A stretch of DNA of 64,000 nucleotides from an uncultured Lachnospiraceae bacterium (GCA_947246015.1 CAMXQE010000009.1:33265-97264), one strand, 5' to 3'. Counted from the first letter of the stretch, positions 1 through 9,518 are shown. Notes: generated from the letters alone by a model not told the origin. A program made the numbers and translations.

Positions 1-1263
1 TTCCCTGTCAAAACCCTCCGACTCAAACGCGTCGGGAAGTCCGGCGAAAATCACTGCCGCTTCTGCCTGCCTTGCACATTCTACCGCTTCCTCCATCAGT
101 CTCTGGTCTATTTTATCTTCTTCATCACAAAAGCCCTGTGCATAACTTATGGCAGGATTTCCCGCCGCCATATCCATCGCCGAAGTTACCTTATGGCTGT
201 TGATATGGGAACTGCCGCCTCCCTGATAACGGGGCGTTTTTGCATATTTTCCGATAAAAGCAACTTTCTTCCCTTCCTGTAACGGAAGAATGCCGTCATT
301 TTTCAGCAGTACAATGGTTTCCTCCGCCACTTTCCTTGCCGCTTCATGGTCTTTGTCCCGGTCGAATACGGCAGAAGCATCCCTGTTCTCCTCATAACGG
401 TATACAATATTCAGAATCCTCTCTACTGCCCTGTCCAAAACGCTTTCCTCCAGCGTCCCGTTCTTTACCGCCTCCACGATGAGTCTGTCATTACTGCCGC
501 CAGAAGAAGGCATTTCCAATTCCAGCCCTGCCTGCAAATCAGCAACCCTGTTATTCACCGCTCCCCAGTCGCTCATCACATAGCCGTCAAATCCCCACTC
601 GTCCCTGAGTACGTCCGTCAGATACTTTTTATTCTCTGCTGCATATACACCGTTTATCCTGTTATAAGAACACATCACGGTCCATGGCTTCTGTTCCCTG
701 ACCGCACCCTCAAACGCCGCCAGATAAATTTCCCGCAGCGTACGCTCCCCGATTTCAGCTGATACCGACATCCTGCGTGTCTCCTGATTATTCGCAAGGA
801 AATGCTTGATACTGGTTCCCACATTTTTACTTTGGATTCCTTTAATCAGCGCTCCGGCTATCTGTGACGCCAGCACCGGGTCTTCCGAATAATATTCAAA
901 ATTCCTTCCGCACAGGGGAGAACGCTTGATATTGACTGCCGGGCCTAAAATAACGCTGATACCCTCCGCCTGACATTCATTACCCAGAACCTTTCCCATT
1001 TCCGTAAGCAGTTCCCTGTTAAAAGATGCCGCCGTACCGCAGCCTGCCGGAAAACATACCGCCTTGATACTTTCATTGACTCCCAGGTGGTCCGCCTTAT
1101 CATCCTGTTTGCGCAGTCCATGCGGTCCGTCGGATACCATGGATGCCGGAATCCCCAGTCTCTCTACCGCTTCCGTATGCCAGAAATCTGCACCGGAACA
1201 TATGGATGCCTTTTCTTCCAACGTCATTTCCGCTATCAGTTCTTTTAATTTTTCTGCCGTCAT
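1..1263 (-). CDS. Glycoside hydrolase family 3 beta-glycosidase, N-terminal part (cut by window edge)
   Basis: The minus-strand frame runs open from an ATG at 1263 to the window edge, giving about 421 residues with no stop. It begins MTAEKLKELIAEMTLEEK, the usual start of family 3 beta-glucosidases. Visible family motifs are SDGPHGLR near residue 44, the GRNFEYYSEDP segment, KHFLANNQE, and VMSDWGAV near positions 560-590, whose Asp is the GH3 nucleophile. After the barrel, the (alpha/beta)6 domain starts (ETIVLLKN, KVAFIGKYA). The acid/base residue and fibronectin-type III tail would lie outside the window. There is no signal peptide, so a cytoplasmic enzyme acting on imported beta-glucosides or related disaccharides is likely. 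The exact substrate cannot be read from sequence. Confidence 0.93.
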   Translation of the reverse strand, partial: MTAEKLKELIAEMTLEEKASICSGADFWHTEAVERLGIPASMVSDGPHGLRKQDDKADHLGVNESIKAVCFPAGCGTAASFNRELLTEMGKVLGNECQAEGISVILGPAVNIKRSPLCGRNFEYYSEDPVLASQIAGALIKGIQSKNVGTSIKHFLANNQETRRMSVSAEIGERTLREIYLAAFEGAVREQKPWTVMCSYNRINGVYAAENKKYLTDVLRDEWGFDGYVMSDWGAVNNRVADLQAGLELEMPSSGGSNDRLIVEAVKNGTLEESVLDRAVERILNIVYRYEENRDASAVFDRDKDHEAARKVAEETIVLLKNDGILPLQEGKKVAFIGKYAKTPRYQGGGSSHINSHKVTSAMDMAAGNPAISYAQGFCDEEDKIDQRLMEEAVECARQAEAAVIFAGLPDAFESEGFDRE

Positions 1264-1474
1264 TTTTACTCCTTTCCAGATTCCATGAATTTTCCTCTTG
1301 CCATTACTCTCATATTAACATATATTTTCCGCCTTCTCCATGCTCTTTTATCATTTCCTTTACATTATTTGTCAACCTTTATAAACGCATATATTTATCC
1401 GCACGGAACAAACTATAAACGACATAGACAAAGACATATCAGAAACAAACCGGGAAAGGAGTATATGTATAACC

Positions 1475-1777
1475 ATGAAAGATATAGATAAAGATACGTT
1501 AGGAGAAGCGCTGGCCCGTAATACGCTGGATGACATTCCGCAGCCCAAAAGTGATGCCAAAGAAATTGTCGGCCTTGTAAAAAGCAGCGGCCGGATTACC
1601 GGCTACCAGCTCTCAGACGGTTCCACCGTTTCCAAACAGGAGGGAGTAAACCTCGCAAAAGAGGGCGAAATAAAAGGCGTTGGTATCGCTCACCGGAAAG
1701 ATACCGAATATCTGAAGTCTCTGCCCGACCATTCGGAAAACAACAATCTGGGAAATCTTCCTTCCATATCAGGCTGA
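1475..1777 (+). CDS. DUF3892 family small protein
   Basis: A 100-residue protein. Residues 30-95 match the DUF3892 pattern: IVGLVKSSGRITGYQLSDG, then SKQEGVNLAKEGEIKGVGIA, RKDTEYLKSLPD and a closing NNLGNLP. Members are short soluble proteins of Firmicutes with no known function. The gene stands alone, convergent with the ferritin-like gene and divergent from the GH3 gene. An AAAGGAG lies about 13 bases before the ATG, a rather long spacing, so the start is less certain than the family call. Confidence 0.85.
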   Translation: MKDIDKDTLGEALARNTLDDIPQPKSDAKEIVGLVKSSGRITGYQLSDGSTVSKQEGVNLAKEGEIKGVGIAHRKDTEYLKSLPDHSENNNLGNLPSISG

Positions 1778-1897
1778 TTATCATAACATGCCGCGAGCCG
1801 CCCGCTTATCCGCGCGGCGGCCCGCTTCAGCCGTCAAATATATGGAAATGCTCTGTATCCCTTAAGCAGCCGCCCGCCGGCCCATTGCCTGCGGGAA

Positions 1898-2446
1898 TCA
1901 TACTTCCCGCATCAGGGCATGGAGTATCATAATATGATATTCCTCATCTATAATAATCCTTTCCAATACAGCATCGACACAATCATCTTTTATCATGCCA
2001 ATATGCATTTTATACTGACTGATTGCGGCCTTTTCTGCCTCTATATCCGCTGACAGCATCTTCTTTACATTTTGAGGAAGAACCAGATACTCTGGCGTCC
2101 ACATTTTCTGTCTCCCATTTTTGTTCTTTGCCGAAAAATCAATATCACCGCCCAGCAGCACAATCAGTTCTCCCAGCTTTTGCAAATGCATCATCTCCGC
2201 CATGGCTATTCCCAAAAGTGTCCTTGCCATAGAGCATTTTTCACAGGACAGCCTGTTTTCATTGTTAATATACTGTGTAATCGCCGATAATTCAGACACC
2301 GCGCCGCAATAATCAACACTGAGTAAGTCCGCATATCCCTGATTCCTTCCTCTCACTTCGATTGGCGGATATGGCAAATCCGCCATAGCCGGTTTCATAC
2401 CGGAAAAATTGCAGGCCGCAGACAATGGATTTTCTCTTTGTTCCAT
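1898..2446 (-). CDS. Ferritin-like diiron protein
   Basis: A 182-residue protein predicted to form a four-helix ferritin-like bundle. Two helices carry the E-x2-H metal motif of the rubrerythrin/bacterioferritin superfamily: AEMMHLQKL near residue 84 and DEEYHIMILHAL near residue 170. Additional acidic residues on the other two helices (SELSAITQY, EAEKAAISQY) complete a typical diiron site. The N-terminal extension (PYPPIEVRGRN) resembles that of clostridial manganese-catalase or rubrerythrin-like proteins. The likely role is peroxide or iron handling, but the reaction cannot be fixed from sequence. GGAGATTGGAAG precedes the ATG. A GC-rich inverted repeat (GCGGGAA/TTCCCGC, 1891-1910) overlaps the 3' end. 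Confidence 0.85.
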   Translation of the reverse strand: MEQRENPLSAACNFSGMKPAMADLPYPPIEVRGRNQGYADLLSVDYCGAVSELSAITQYINNENRLSCEKCSMARTLLGIAMAEMMHLQKLGELIVLLGGDIDFSAKNKNGRQKMWTPEYLVLPQNVKKMLSADIEAEKAAISQYKMHIGMIKDDCVDAVLERIIIDEEYHIMILHALMREV

Positions 2447-2482
2447 CTTCCAATCTCCTTTTCCTTCTCCCTAATAATATAT

Positions 2483-2495
2483 TGATTCATAATCA
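2483..2495. promoter_or_regulatory. Small palindrome upstream of the ferritin-like gene, possible operator
   Basis: TGATT-CAT-AATCA is a perfect 5-3-5 inverted repeat in an AT-rich stretch 37 bases before the ferritin-like start codon, close to a -10-like TATTAT on the minus strand. Position and composition suit a metal or peroxide regulator, but it is not a full Fur or PerR box. Function is inference. Confidence 0.3.
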
Positions 2496-2558
2496 TTTTG
2501 TGTTAAGGTTTTTCACTAAAATTTTCTTTGGGAATTTCCCGCATATGTTTGATTTGAA

Positions 2559-2587
2559 TTGATTTTACTCCCCGGAGAACCTATACT
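2559..2587 (+). promoter_or_regulatory. Sigma-A type promoter of the tyrosine recombinase gene
   Basis: TTGATT (2559-2564), a 17-bp spacer and TATACT (2582-2587) lie 44 bases before the recombinase ATG. No other plus-strand gene is near. Confidence 0.55.
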
Positions 2588-2630
2588 ATTTTTACCATAA
2601 AGCAGACCAGCAGACAAAGGAGACTAAATC

Positions 2631-3551
2631 ATGGATAACTTGCAAACAATGATGGAACATTACTTTGAGTTCTGCCAATACCAAAAAAGGCTGGACTCCA
2701 AAACACTGAAAGCATATAAAATTGACTTAAGGCAGTTCCTGTCCCGGATTGCAGCAGCCAATGTATCCGATATAACCCCCGGCGTACTTGAAAGCTATAT
2801 CGCCTTGCTCCATCAGACATACAAGCCTAAAACTGTCAAACGGAAAATCGCATCCATCAAAGCCTTTTTTCGTTATTTGGAATATAAGGACTACATAAGC
2901 ATAACTCCCTTTAACAAAATACAGATAAAATTCCGCGAACCCATCATCCTGCCGAAAACCATACCTCTGCATACACTGGAAACCCTTCTGACGACCGTTT
3001 ACAGACAGCGTTCCCAGGCCCGTACACCCTATCAGGAAAAAAATACCCTGCGGGACATTGCTGTCCTGGAGCTTTTGTTCGCCACAGGTATGCGGATTTC
3101 CGAGCTATGTTCCCTGAAAGCGGAAAATGTTGACCTAAATGACTGCAATATCTTAATCTATGGAAAAGGAGCAAAAGAAAGAAGAATACAAATCGGAAAT
3201 CCGGACGTATGCGCTGTCTTAAAGGAATATAAGCAGGAATTTCAGGAAGAAATAGAAAACTGCTGTCATTTTTTTGTAAATCAGGCAGGCCGCCCTCTGT
3301 CCGACCAGGCCGTGCGCAGAATGATACAAAAATATACATCCCTCGCTTCCATCAATTTGCATATCACACCGCATATGTTCCGCCACACCTTTGCTACCAG
3401 TCTGCTGGAAGCCGATGTAGACATCCGCTACATACAGGAAATGCTGGGCCATAGTTCCATTAACATAACCCAGATATACACACATGTCGCTCTTGCAAAA
3501 CAAAAGGATATTCTTAGCACGAAGCATCCGCGGGGAACCTTCCATATCTGA
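2631..3551 (+). CDS. XerC/XerD-like tyrosine recombinase
   Basis: A 306-residue protein with a SAM-like core-binding N-terminal domain (residues 5-95) and a C-terminal catalytic domain. All active-site residues are visible: Arg155 in ATGMRISEL, Lys179 in GKGAKERR, His248 and Arg251 in HMFRHTFA, His274 in MLGHSS and the Tyr283 nucleophile in IYTHVA. Length and sequence fit the XerC/XerD group rather than phage integrases. No phage, transposon or integron gene lies beside it and no dif-like site was recognised nearby, so it may resolve chromosome dimers or be an orphan recombinase. AAAGGAG precedes the ATG at 8 bases. A terminator and a dispersed repeat copy follow. Confidence 0.92.
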   Translation: MDNLQTMMEHYFEFCQYQKRLDSKTLKAYKIDLRQFLSRIAAANVSDITPGVLESYIALLHQTYKPKTVKRKIASIKAFFRYLEYKDYISITPFNKIQIKFREPIILPKTIPLHTLETLLTTVYRQRSQARTPYQEKNTLRDIAVLELLFATGMRISELCSLKAENVDLNDCNILIYGKGAKERRIQIGNPDVCAVLKEYKQEFQEEIENCCHFFVNQAGRPLSDQAVRRMIQKYTSLASINLHITPHMFRHTFATSLLEADVDIRYIQEMLGHSSINITQIYTHVALAKQKDILSTKHPRGTFHI

Positions 3552-3558
3552 CCTTTTT

Positions 3559-3622
3559 CCCTGCCCGCGCGCCGCCGATGTGCCACTTTAGCGGTATATT
3601 TCTTCTGCATCGGCGTGTGCAC
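3559..3622 (-). repeat. Dispersed structured repeat, copy 1 (short form)
   Basis: Read on the minus strand after the MCP terminator T-run: GTGCACA, arm GCCGATG, an 11-base A/G-rich bulge (AGAAGAAATAT), a small hairpin (CCGC/GTGG), arm CATCGGC. The outer arms are perfectly complementary. It shares its layout with the copies at 20335, 22873, 29648, 60669 and 60724. Confidence 0.75.
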
Positions 3623-3627
3623 AAAAA

Positions 3628-3659
3628 ATGCGGTTGGAAATTTTTCGTTCCAACCGCAT
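3628..3659 (-). terminator. Intrinsic terminator at the end of the chemotaxis operon
   Basis: A 12-bp perfect stem (ATGCGGTTGGAA/TTCCAACCGCAT) with an 8-base loop. It is followed on the minus strand by six Ts. It sits between the convergent recombinase and MCP genes, so it may stop both transcripts, since the plus side is also T-rich. Confidence 0.85.
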
Positions 3660-3685
3660 CTTTTATCTTATTTTTTTCTTATTTA

Positions 3686-5296
3686 TTAATATTTTCCAAA
3701 TCCGTCCTCAAGAGAAATAATCTGCTCATTTGCATTTGACCTGGAGGAAGAATAAGAAGAACTGCTGTCTACTCCCATTCCGCTCGAATGGCCTGAACCC
3801 AGATTGTAAATGGAAAGCAAATCCCGCATTCTCGTTGCCTGGTTGGACAGTTCTTCGCTGGCTGCCGCACACTGCTCGCTGGTCGCAGAGTTGGTCTGAA
3901 CCACCTGTGATACCTGTGCAATTGCCTGCTCGATCTGAGCCACTGCCGTCGCCTGATAATTAGAGGAAGATGCAATCCCTTCAACCTGATCGTCACAATT
4001 TTTAACCATACTGCTTATCACTGATAAAGCTGCCGCCGTATCATCTGCCAGTCTCGAACCGACATTGACTTTTGAAATGGAATCCTCAATCAGTTCCGCA
4101 GTCTCCGCTGCCGCAGCCGCGCTCTTAGCCGCAAGGCTCCGTACTTCTTCTGCCACAACTGCAAAACCTTTTCCTGCCTCTCCTGCTCTTGCAGCTTCTA
4201 CTGCTGCATTCAATGCCAATATATTGGTCTGGAACGCAATATCATCAATTACTTTAATAATCTTAGAAATGCTCTCAGATGACTTGTTGATATCCTGCAT
4301 TGCAGACATCATATCCTGCATCTGTGCATTGCCTTTTTCCACATTCTGAATTACTTCTGTCATCTGACGGTTTGTATCGTTAGCCTGCTCTGCATTCATC
4401 TTTGTCTTTTCTGCAATCTCGCTGATGGAAGCCGTAATCTGCTGAATTGCACTGGCCTGCTCTGTGGAGCCCTGTGCCAAAGCCTGGCTTGCGCTCGCCA
4501 CCTGTGCGGAGCCGATAGTAACCTGTGAACCTGCATCACTGATGTTAGAAAGTGCATGAAGGTTATCCTCTACCAGTTTCTTTAAAGAATTACCCAGTAC
4601 GTCATCTGAAGACTTCGGTACTACGTTAATGGTCAGGTTACCGTTTGATACTTCTTCCGCAATCTTTGCCTGATATTTAATATTATCGATTACGATTGTA
4701 TATTCATCTATCAGTTCACCAAACTCATCATTGCCGCGCTTAATCAGTTTAATTCCGTCCACGCGTCCAAGAGCAATCTCTTTAGCCGCATCGGACAACT
4801 GTCTTACGGATTGTGAAATTACCTTTATCAAAGCTGTACTGATAACAAGCGTAATGATAACAGAAATCACCAGAAGTATTACGCTTACCATATTTGAAAG
4901 ATTCATGGTTTCTTTCAATGTTGCAATCCGGTTGTCTTTGCCTGTATTAACAAAGGTTTTCAGCTGTTCGCCATACTCTTTCAGAGTTTCTATCCGGTTG
5001 TCTTTGCCTGAATTGACAAATTGCATCAGTTCATTGCGCTCAGTATCGGTAATATCTGACATCTTTTTCAATTCGTCGTTAATGCCCTGCGCACCGGCCT
5101 CGTTCAATGCACTGATTGATTCAACCAATTGATCCAAACCGGCAGCTATCTGCTGTGCGCCTTCTTCATTCATCTGACTAATGGTATTAACAGCATGGTC
5201 TGTAACTAATACTCCTACAAATACATTAATAATAGTAAGCAAAATTGGAATGGCAAACCCTAATATCAGTTTTGTTTTCATTTTCATGTTTTTCAT
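3686..5296 (-). CDS. Membrane methyl-accepting chemotaxis protein
   Basis: A 536-residue chemoreceptor, last gene of the che operon. One membrane helix spans about residues 9-31 and a second about 134-158, enclosing a small extracytoplasmic region of roughly 100 residues. That region holds two near-identical 15-residue units ([15 protein letters not shown] at 93-107 and [15 protein letters not shown] at 115-129) spaced 22 residues apart. A HAMP segment follows (about 160-215), then the cytoplasmic hairpin with the conserved tip [20 protein letters not shown]. The sensor region matches no ligand domain I know. There is no C-terminal CheR-tethering pentapeptide; the tail is Ser-rich. It should signal through the adjacent CheW and CheA. 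AGAGGTGTAGGAC precedes the ATG. Confidence 0.95.
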   Translation of the reverse strand: MKNMKMKTKLILGFAIPILLTIINVFVGVLVTDHAVNTISQMNEEGAQQIAAGLDQLVESISALNEAGAQGINDELKKMSDITDTERNELMQFVNSGKDNRIETLKEYGEQLKTFVNTGKDNRIATLKETMNLSNMVSVILLVISVIITLVISTALIKVISQSVRQLSDAAKEIALGRVDGIKLIKRGNDEFGELIDEYTIVIDNIKYQAKIAEEVSNGNLTINVVPKSSDDVLGNSLKKLVEDNLHALSNISDAGSQVTIGSAQVASASQALAQGSTEQASAIQQITASISEIAEKTKMNAEQANDTNRQMTEVIQNVEKGNAQMQDMMSAMQDINKSSESISKIIKVIDDIAFQTNILALNAAVEAARAGEAGKGFAVVAEEVRSLAAKSAAAAAETAELIEDSISKVNVGSRLADDTAAALSVISSMVKNCDDQVEGIASSSNYQATAVAQIEQAIAQVSQVVQTNSATSEQCAAASEELSNQATRMRDLLSIYNLGSGHSSGMGVDSSSSYSSSRSNANEQIISLEDGFGKY

Positions 5297-5308
5297 GTCC
5301 TACACCTC

Positions 5309-5854
5309 TCATTCTTCCTCTATAACCATATCATTTGCCTGTTCAATCACTGACATATCCGAATCATTTAAAAGCTTATCGGGATCCAGCAGCAGCTTCA
5401 CGGAATCCCCGACCTTTCCGATACCGTACACGTATTTATTCTGCACCTTATCGGCACGCCCAATCGAAGGCGGCGGTAAAATATTCTCTTCCTTAATCTC
5501 TACTACTTCCGCGATTTTTTCCACAATCAGCCCCACAACCGTTGACTTGACATTGATAACTATAATACAAGTCCTGTCATTGTACTCAAAGGGTTCCTGA
5601 CGAAACCGCAGCCGCACATCGATTACAGGAATAATTTTCCCCCTCAGATTGATGAGCCCCTTAATATAATCTTCGGTTTCCGGTATCGCCGTAATTGCCT
5701 GGAATCCAATAATTTCATTTACATACTGGATTTGCAGGCCAAAATACTCATTCCCGGACTTGAAGGTCATATATTTTCCCTTTTGGGGATCCCGCTCATC
5801 AGAAACATCCCTCGAATCCTGTGTCTGTCTCCTTAATTCCTTCGTTTCCTCCAT
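5309..5854 (-). CDS. cheW: Chemotaxis coupling protein CheW
   Basis: A 181-residue protein with one CheW/SH3-like domain covering about residues 25-165. The family pattern is clear: YMTFKSGNEYFGLQIQYVNEI, then YIKGLINLRGKIIPVIDVR and a C-terminal LLLDPDKLL. An acidic/basic N-terminal tail of about 25 residues is extra. It links receptors to CheA in the signalling array. It lies 12 bases upstream of the MCP and 22 bases downstream of CheA in the same operon. Confidence 0.95.
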   Translation of the reverse strand: MEETKELRRQTQDSRDVSDERDPQKGKYMTFKSGNEYFGLQIQYVNEIIGFQAITAIPETEDYIKGLINLRGKIIPVIDVRLRFRQEPFEYNDRTCIIVINVKSTVVGLIVEKIAEVVEIKEENILPPPSIGRADKVQNKYVYGIGKVGDSVKLLLDPDKLLNDSDMSVIEQANDMVIEEE

Positions 5855-5876
5855 ATCGGTCCTTTTCCTTTCTGAT

Positions 5877-8039
5877 TTATTCTACTAATCCACCTGGATC
5901 CAATATCAAAGCAATGCTTCCATCACCCAGCTGGGTACAGCCTGAAAGCCCCTTGACTTTTTTAATATAAGAAGGAATCGGCTTCACTACTATTTCCTGT
6001 TTACCAATCAGCTTATCCACGAACAGGCATATCGTCCTGTTCTCCACTTCCAGAATCAGCATCATTCCTTCCTCCACGGAAGTGCGGTAATCCTCGAGAC
6101 CATACCACTTTCCTAACCGGATGACCGGATAGCAATCTCCGCGTATCATTACATATTCCTCTCCATTTGGCTCGTGAATCATCATATTTTCCTTTACGCT
6201 GAAAAACTGCTTGATGACACCGGTTTCCATAACAAAGGAAGAATTTCCCGTCTCCATTACGATTCCGTCGATAATTGCCAGCGTCAGGGGAATTTTCAGA
6301 CTCATGGTCGTCCCGAATCCGGTCTTGCTCTCAATATCCAGCACACCGCCGATGGACTGGATATTCTGCACCACCACATCCATGCCGACGCCGCGTCCCG
6401 AATACTCCGTAACCTGTTCGTTCGTGGAAAAGCCCGGAAGCGTTATAAACTGGAATACTTCTTTGTCGCTGTAAGCCGACTCCGGTTTCCCTTCGGTCAA
6501 AAGTTCCTGCTTCTTTGCTTTTGCAAGAATTTTCTCACGGTCAAGACCCTTTCCGTTATCTGCAACGCTAATCCATACTTTTCCGGCTTCTGTTCTTGCT
6601 GATAAGGTTATCTTACCTTTATCCGGTTTACCGCTCTCTTCTCTTTCTTCCTTCGTCTCTATACCATGATCCACCGCATTCCTTACCAAATGCATCAACG
6701 GATCGGAAATATGCTCTATAATATTTTTATCTACTTCGGTATGCTCACCAATCATTTCGAAGTCAATATCTTTCCCCAGTTTTCTTGAAACGTCGAATAC
6801 GATACGGTTCATCTTCTGGAAAATATTTGTCAGAGGCACCATTCGCATGGACATGATGACATTCTGCAAATCAGTGGAAATCTTCGACATCTGTGCAGCA
6901 GCCTTGTTAAAATTGGTAAGATTCAGCCCCGGAACTTTCAAATCCGGATTCTGAAGCACTACGGATTCAGAAATAACCAACTCACCGATTAAATCCATCA
7001 GCTGATCCATCTTGCTTACATTGACGCTGATAAAGGATGCTTTCTCGCCCTTCGGCTTATCCTTGGCCAACTGTTTCTTCTTACCCGGCTCTTTTGACTT
7101 AATGACGAAATCGCCCGGCGCCATCTTCGGTTTCTCCGGCGCTTTCTCCTCCGCCTTGCTCTCATCAATAGCCGCTTTTACTTTAGCTTCAATGTCTTCT
7201 ACACTGGACTCCAAATCTATTTTCAGTTCATGCTCGCCGAAATCAAATCCCTGCAGGAACTCCTCCGCCTTGCATTCATAGACATCTACTGCCTCAATAT
7301 CATATCCCACGCCTATCAGATTACGTATTTCCTCTTCGTTCGACTGCGATTGCAGCAGAATCCGGAATCCGTCTTTTATAATCACCTGTGCGCTGTCCGG
7401 ATCCGAAATGATGTCCTCCGGGGAATACAGCAAATCCTCCGCAACTTCTTTTAAGGCATACACTGTTTTGTATGCATGTACATTTGCCATTTCCGTATCG
7501 GGAAAGAAAGTAATGTAAATCTTGTAAAAACGGCTCGCACTGCTGGCAACAGGGGCTATATAGAAATGCTTCGGCTCCACATGCACATTTTGGGGAATCG
7601 GTTCCTCCTGTTCCCCTTCCTTCGCCGACCCGCTTTTAATCTTATCCAAAAACTTATCCAGCTCCGCAATGATTTCCGCCGGCTCGCCGTCCGGAGAATC
7701 TCCGTTACGTATCTTATCCATTTCACCGCTGATAAAATCCTCTACCGTTAATACATGCTCCACCAGCTCCAAATGCGGTACATTATCAGGATGCGATTCA
7801 CGCAGGTAGAAAAAGACATCTTCCAGCTTATGGGATATCGCCGTTATGTTATCAAACATCATGATACCGGAAGAGCCTTTGATTGTGTGCATGGTTCGGA
7901 AAATCTCGTTGATGCTGTCTTCGTCAAAGCAGTCTGAATCTTTCTGTTCCAACACCATTTCCTGAAGCTGTTCCAGTAACTGTTCATTTTCAAACAGGTA
8001 CATATCCAACATGCCTTCTGTGTTAAATTCTTCAGCCAT
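5877..8039 (-). CDS. cheA: Chemotaxis histidine kinase CheA
   Basis: A 720-residue CheA with all parts. P1 (HPt) carries phospho-acceptor His51 in FRTMHTIKGSSG. A P2-like region is about residues 155-265, followed by a charged Lys/Glu/Pro-rich linker to 335. The P3 dimerisation helix pair begins at FISVNVSKMDQLMDLIGEL (336). The P4 ATPase has the N box LVRNAVDHG (451-459), G1 DNGKG (494-498) and G2 GRGVGMD (548-554). A C-terminal CheW-like P5 runs from 590 to 720. It phosphorylates the CheY and CheB encoded just downstream in the direction of translation order, and possibly the other receivers of the operon. GGAAAGGAG precedes the ATG. Confidence 0.97.
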   Translation of the reverse strand: MAEEFNTEGMLDMYLFENEQLLEQLQEMVLEQKDSDCFDEDSINEIFRTMHTIKGSSGIMMFDNITAISHKLEDVFFYLRESHPDNVPHLELVEHVLTVEDFISGEMDKIRNGDSPDGEPAEIIAELDKFLDKIKSGSAKEGEQEEPIPQNVHVEPKHFYIAPVASSASRFYKIYITFFPDTEMANVHAYKTVYALKEVAEDLLYSPEDIISDPDSAQVIIKDGFRILLQSQSNEEEIRNLIGVGYDIEAVDVYECKAEEFLQGFDFGEHELKIDLESSVEDIEAKVKAAIDESKAEEKAPEKPKMAPGDFVIKSKEPGKKKQLAKDKPKGEKASFISVNVSKMDQLMDLIGELVISESVVLQNPDLKVPGLNLTNFNKAAAQMSKISTDLQNVIMSMRMVPLTNIFQKMNRIVFDVSRKLGKDIDFEMIGEHTEVDKNIIEHISDPLMHLVRNAVDHGIETKEEREESGKPDKGKITLSARTEAGKVWISVADNGKGLDREKILAKAKKQELLTEGKPESAYSDKEVFQFITLPGFSTNEQVTEYSGRGVGMDVVVQNIQSIGGVLDIESKTGFGTTMSLKIPLTLAIIDGIVMETGNSSFVMETGVIKQFFSVKENMMIHEPNGEEYVMIRGDCYPVIRLGKWYGLEDYRTSVEEGMMLILEVENRTICLFVDKLIGKQEIVVKPIPSYIKKVKGLSGCTQLGDGSIALILDPGGLVE

Positions 8040-8081
8040 AAACTTCTCCTTTCCTGTTTATTCTTCGCTTTATACTCTCCC

Positions 8082-8474
8082 TTATAACAGACCTGTCTTC
8101 TTCAATGCCTGTTCAAATCTGTCCTGATCGATGGGCTTTCCGGAATAAATCGTACATCCCAGTTCGAATGCCATATTTACGTTTCTTTCCTCATTCAGCG
8201 CAGTTGTCATAATGACCTTTGCCGCCTTGTCCTCCGGAACATTTCTTTCCTTCTCCAGATTACGGATACCTACCAGCGCCTGATACCCGTCCATGACCGG
8301 CATCATAATATCCAGGCATACCAAATCATACGGTTCTCCGTCTTCCAGCGCCATCATGAATGCATCCACAGCTTCCATTCCATCCACCGTCACATCACAT
8401 TCTCCGTACTTTGACAGAAAATTGACCATGAACTTCCGTGTAACAAAATCATCTTCTGCTAATAGAATTTTCAT
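8082..8474 (-). CDS. cheY: CheY-like single-domain response regulator
   Basis: A 130-residue stand-alone receiver. The acidic pocket is AEDD (residues 6-9), the phospho-acceptor is Asp55 in LVCLDIMMPVMDG, the switch Thr is in MTTAL (90-91) and the conserved Lys is K113 in SGKPID. It has no output domain. Its place between cheB and cheA supports a CheY role. It carries a somewhat longer alpha3-beta4 stretch (EKERNVPEDKAAK) than flagellar CheY, as in many alternative chemotaxis clusters. With no flagellar genes here, the target could be a motility switch encoded elsewhere or a non-motility output. Confidence 0.9.
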   Translation of the reverse strand: MKILLAEDDFVTRKFMVNFLSKYGECDVTVDGMEAVDAFMMALEDGEPYDLVCLDIMMPVMDGYQALVGIRNLEKERNVPEDKAAKVIMTTALNEERNVNMAFELGCTIYSGKPIDQDRFEQALKKTGLL

Positions 8475-8486
8475 GTTTTCTCTCCT

Positions 8487-9515
8487 CTACATTTTATTTA
8501 ATACTGCATAGGTTCTTTTGGCAATATCCGATAATTTTTCCTGATACTGCACAGCCCCTATGTCATAAGCAACCTTAGGCATCCCGTATACTACACAGGT
8601 AGATTCATCCTGCCCGATAGTCCTTGCTCCGGCTTTGCGCATGGCCAGCAGGCCCTTTGCCCCGTCGCCGCCCATTCCGGTGAGAATGATTCCTACCGCA
8701 TTTTTCCCCGCGGTCCTTGCCACGGATTCGAACAGAACATCCACCGACGGACAATGCCCGTTTACTTTCGGCCCCGGCTTTATTTCCACCTGATAACCGT
8801 CTCCCACTTTTACCAAATGCATATGCTTATCCCCGCCCGGAGCAATCAGCACATGCCCCGGCATTACCCGGTCGCCTGTCTGCGCCTCTTTCACATGCAC
8901 GCGGCATTCGTTATCCAGCCTCTTTGCATACATCTGCGTGAATCCCGGCGGCATATGCTGTACAATGACAATACCCGGAATATCTACCCCGTAATCCTTC
9001 ACCACAGAGAATATTGCCTCCGTACCCCCGGTAGATGCCCCGATTGCCACAATCAGGTTCTTCTGCGCCGTTGTCAGCTGCTGGTTTTCCGTATTTGCCA
9101 CGGTCTTCTTAATATTGCTGATTTTCGCCGTTGAGGCTATTTTAATCTTAACCAGAAGTTCATTCTGGATAAAATCCTCTAATTGTGACCTGTTCACTGC
9201 CGCTGGCTTCGCTACGAAATCCACTGCCCCTGAATTCAGCGCATCGAATACCTTGTCACTCAGTGAACTGATTACCACTACAGGCATCGGATATTGAGGC
9301 ATCAGCTTTCTCAGGAATTCTATCCCGCTCATCCTTGGAAGTTCTATATCCAAAGTCATGACATCCGGACGGAGCTTCAGAATCGCATCCCTCGCCTCAA
9401 AAGGGTCCTTCGCCGTCCCCACTACCTGAATGGATGGGTCTCTGCTCAGATTCTGTACCAGCAGTTCCCTGAATACCACCGAATCATCCACTACCAAAAC
9501 TTTAATCGGGCTCAT
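8487..9515 (-). CDS. cheB: Protein-glutamate methylesterase CheB
   Basis: A 342-residue CheB with an N-terminal receiver (phospho-acceptor Asp56 in MTLDIELPRMSG) and a C-terminal methylesterase from about residue 152. The catalytic triad is visible: Ser161 in GASTGG, His187 in QHMPPG and Asp284 in GMGGDG. It removes methyl groups from, or deamidates, receptor glutamates when phosphorylated by CheA, giving adaptation opposite to CheR. It lies 3 bases from cheR and 12 bases from cheY, so it is surely cotranscribed. Confidence 0.97.
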   Translation of the reverse strand: MSPIKVLVVDDSVVFRELLVQNLSRDPSIQVVGTAKDPFEARDAILKLRPDVMTLDIELPRMSGIEFLRKLMPQYPMPVVVISSLSDKVFDALNSGAVDFVAKPAAVNRSQLEDFIQNELLVKIKIASTAKISNIKKTVANTENQQLTTAQKNLIVAIGASTGGTEAIFSVVKDYGVDIPGIVIVQHMPPGFTQMYAKRLDNECRVHVKEAQTGDRVMPGHVLIAPGGDKHMHLVKVGDGYQVEIKPGPKVNGHCPSVDVLFESVARTAGKNAVGIILTGMGGDGAKGLLAMRKAGARTIGQDESTCVVYGMPKVAYDIGAVQYQEKLSDIAKRTYAVLNKM

Positions 9516-9518
9516 ACA

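Noticed and set aside
1778..1897. GC-rich inverted repeats after the DUF3892 gene as a further copy of the dispersed repeat
   Set aside because: The sequence has GCCGC/GCGGC-type pairs but lacks TGCACA, the AAGGAA bulge and the arm-hairpin-arm plan.
2631..3551. Prophage or integrative element suggested by a tyrosine recombinase
   Set aside because: No phage, conjugation or att-like direct repeats are nearby. Sequence and length fit XerC/XerD, and neighbours are ordinary chromosomal genes.
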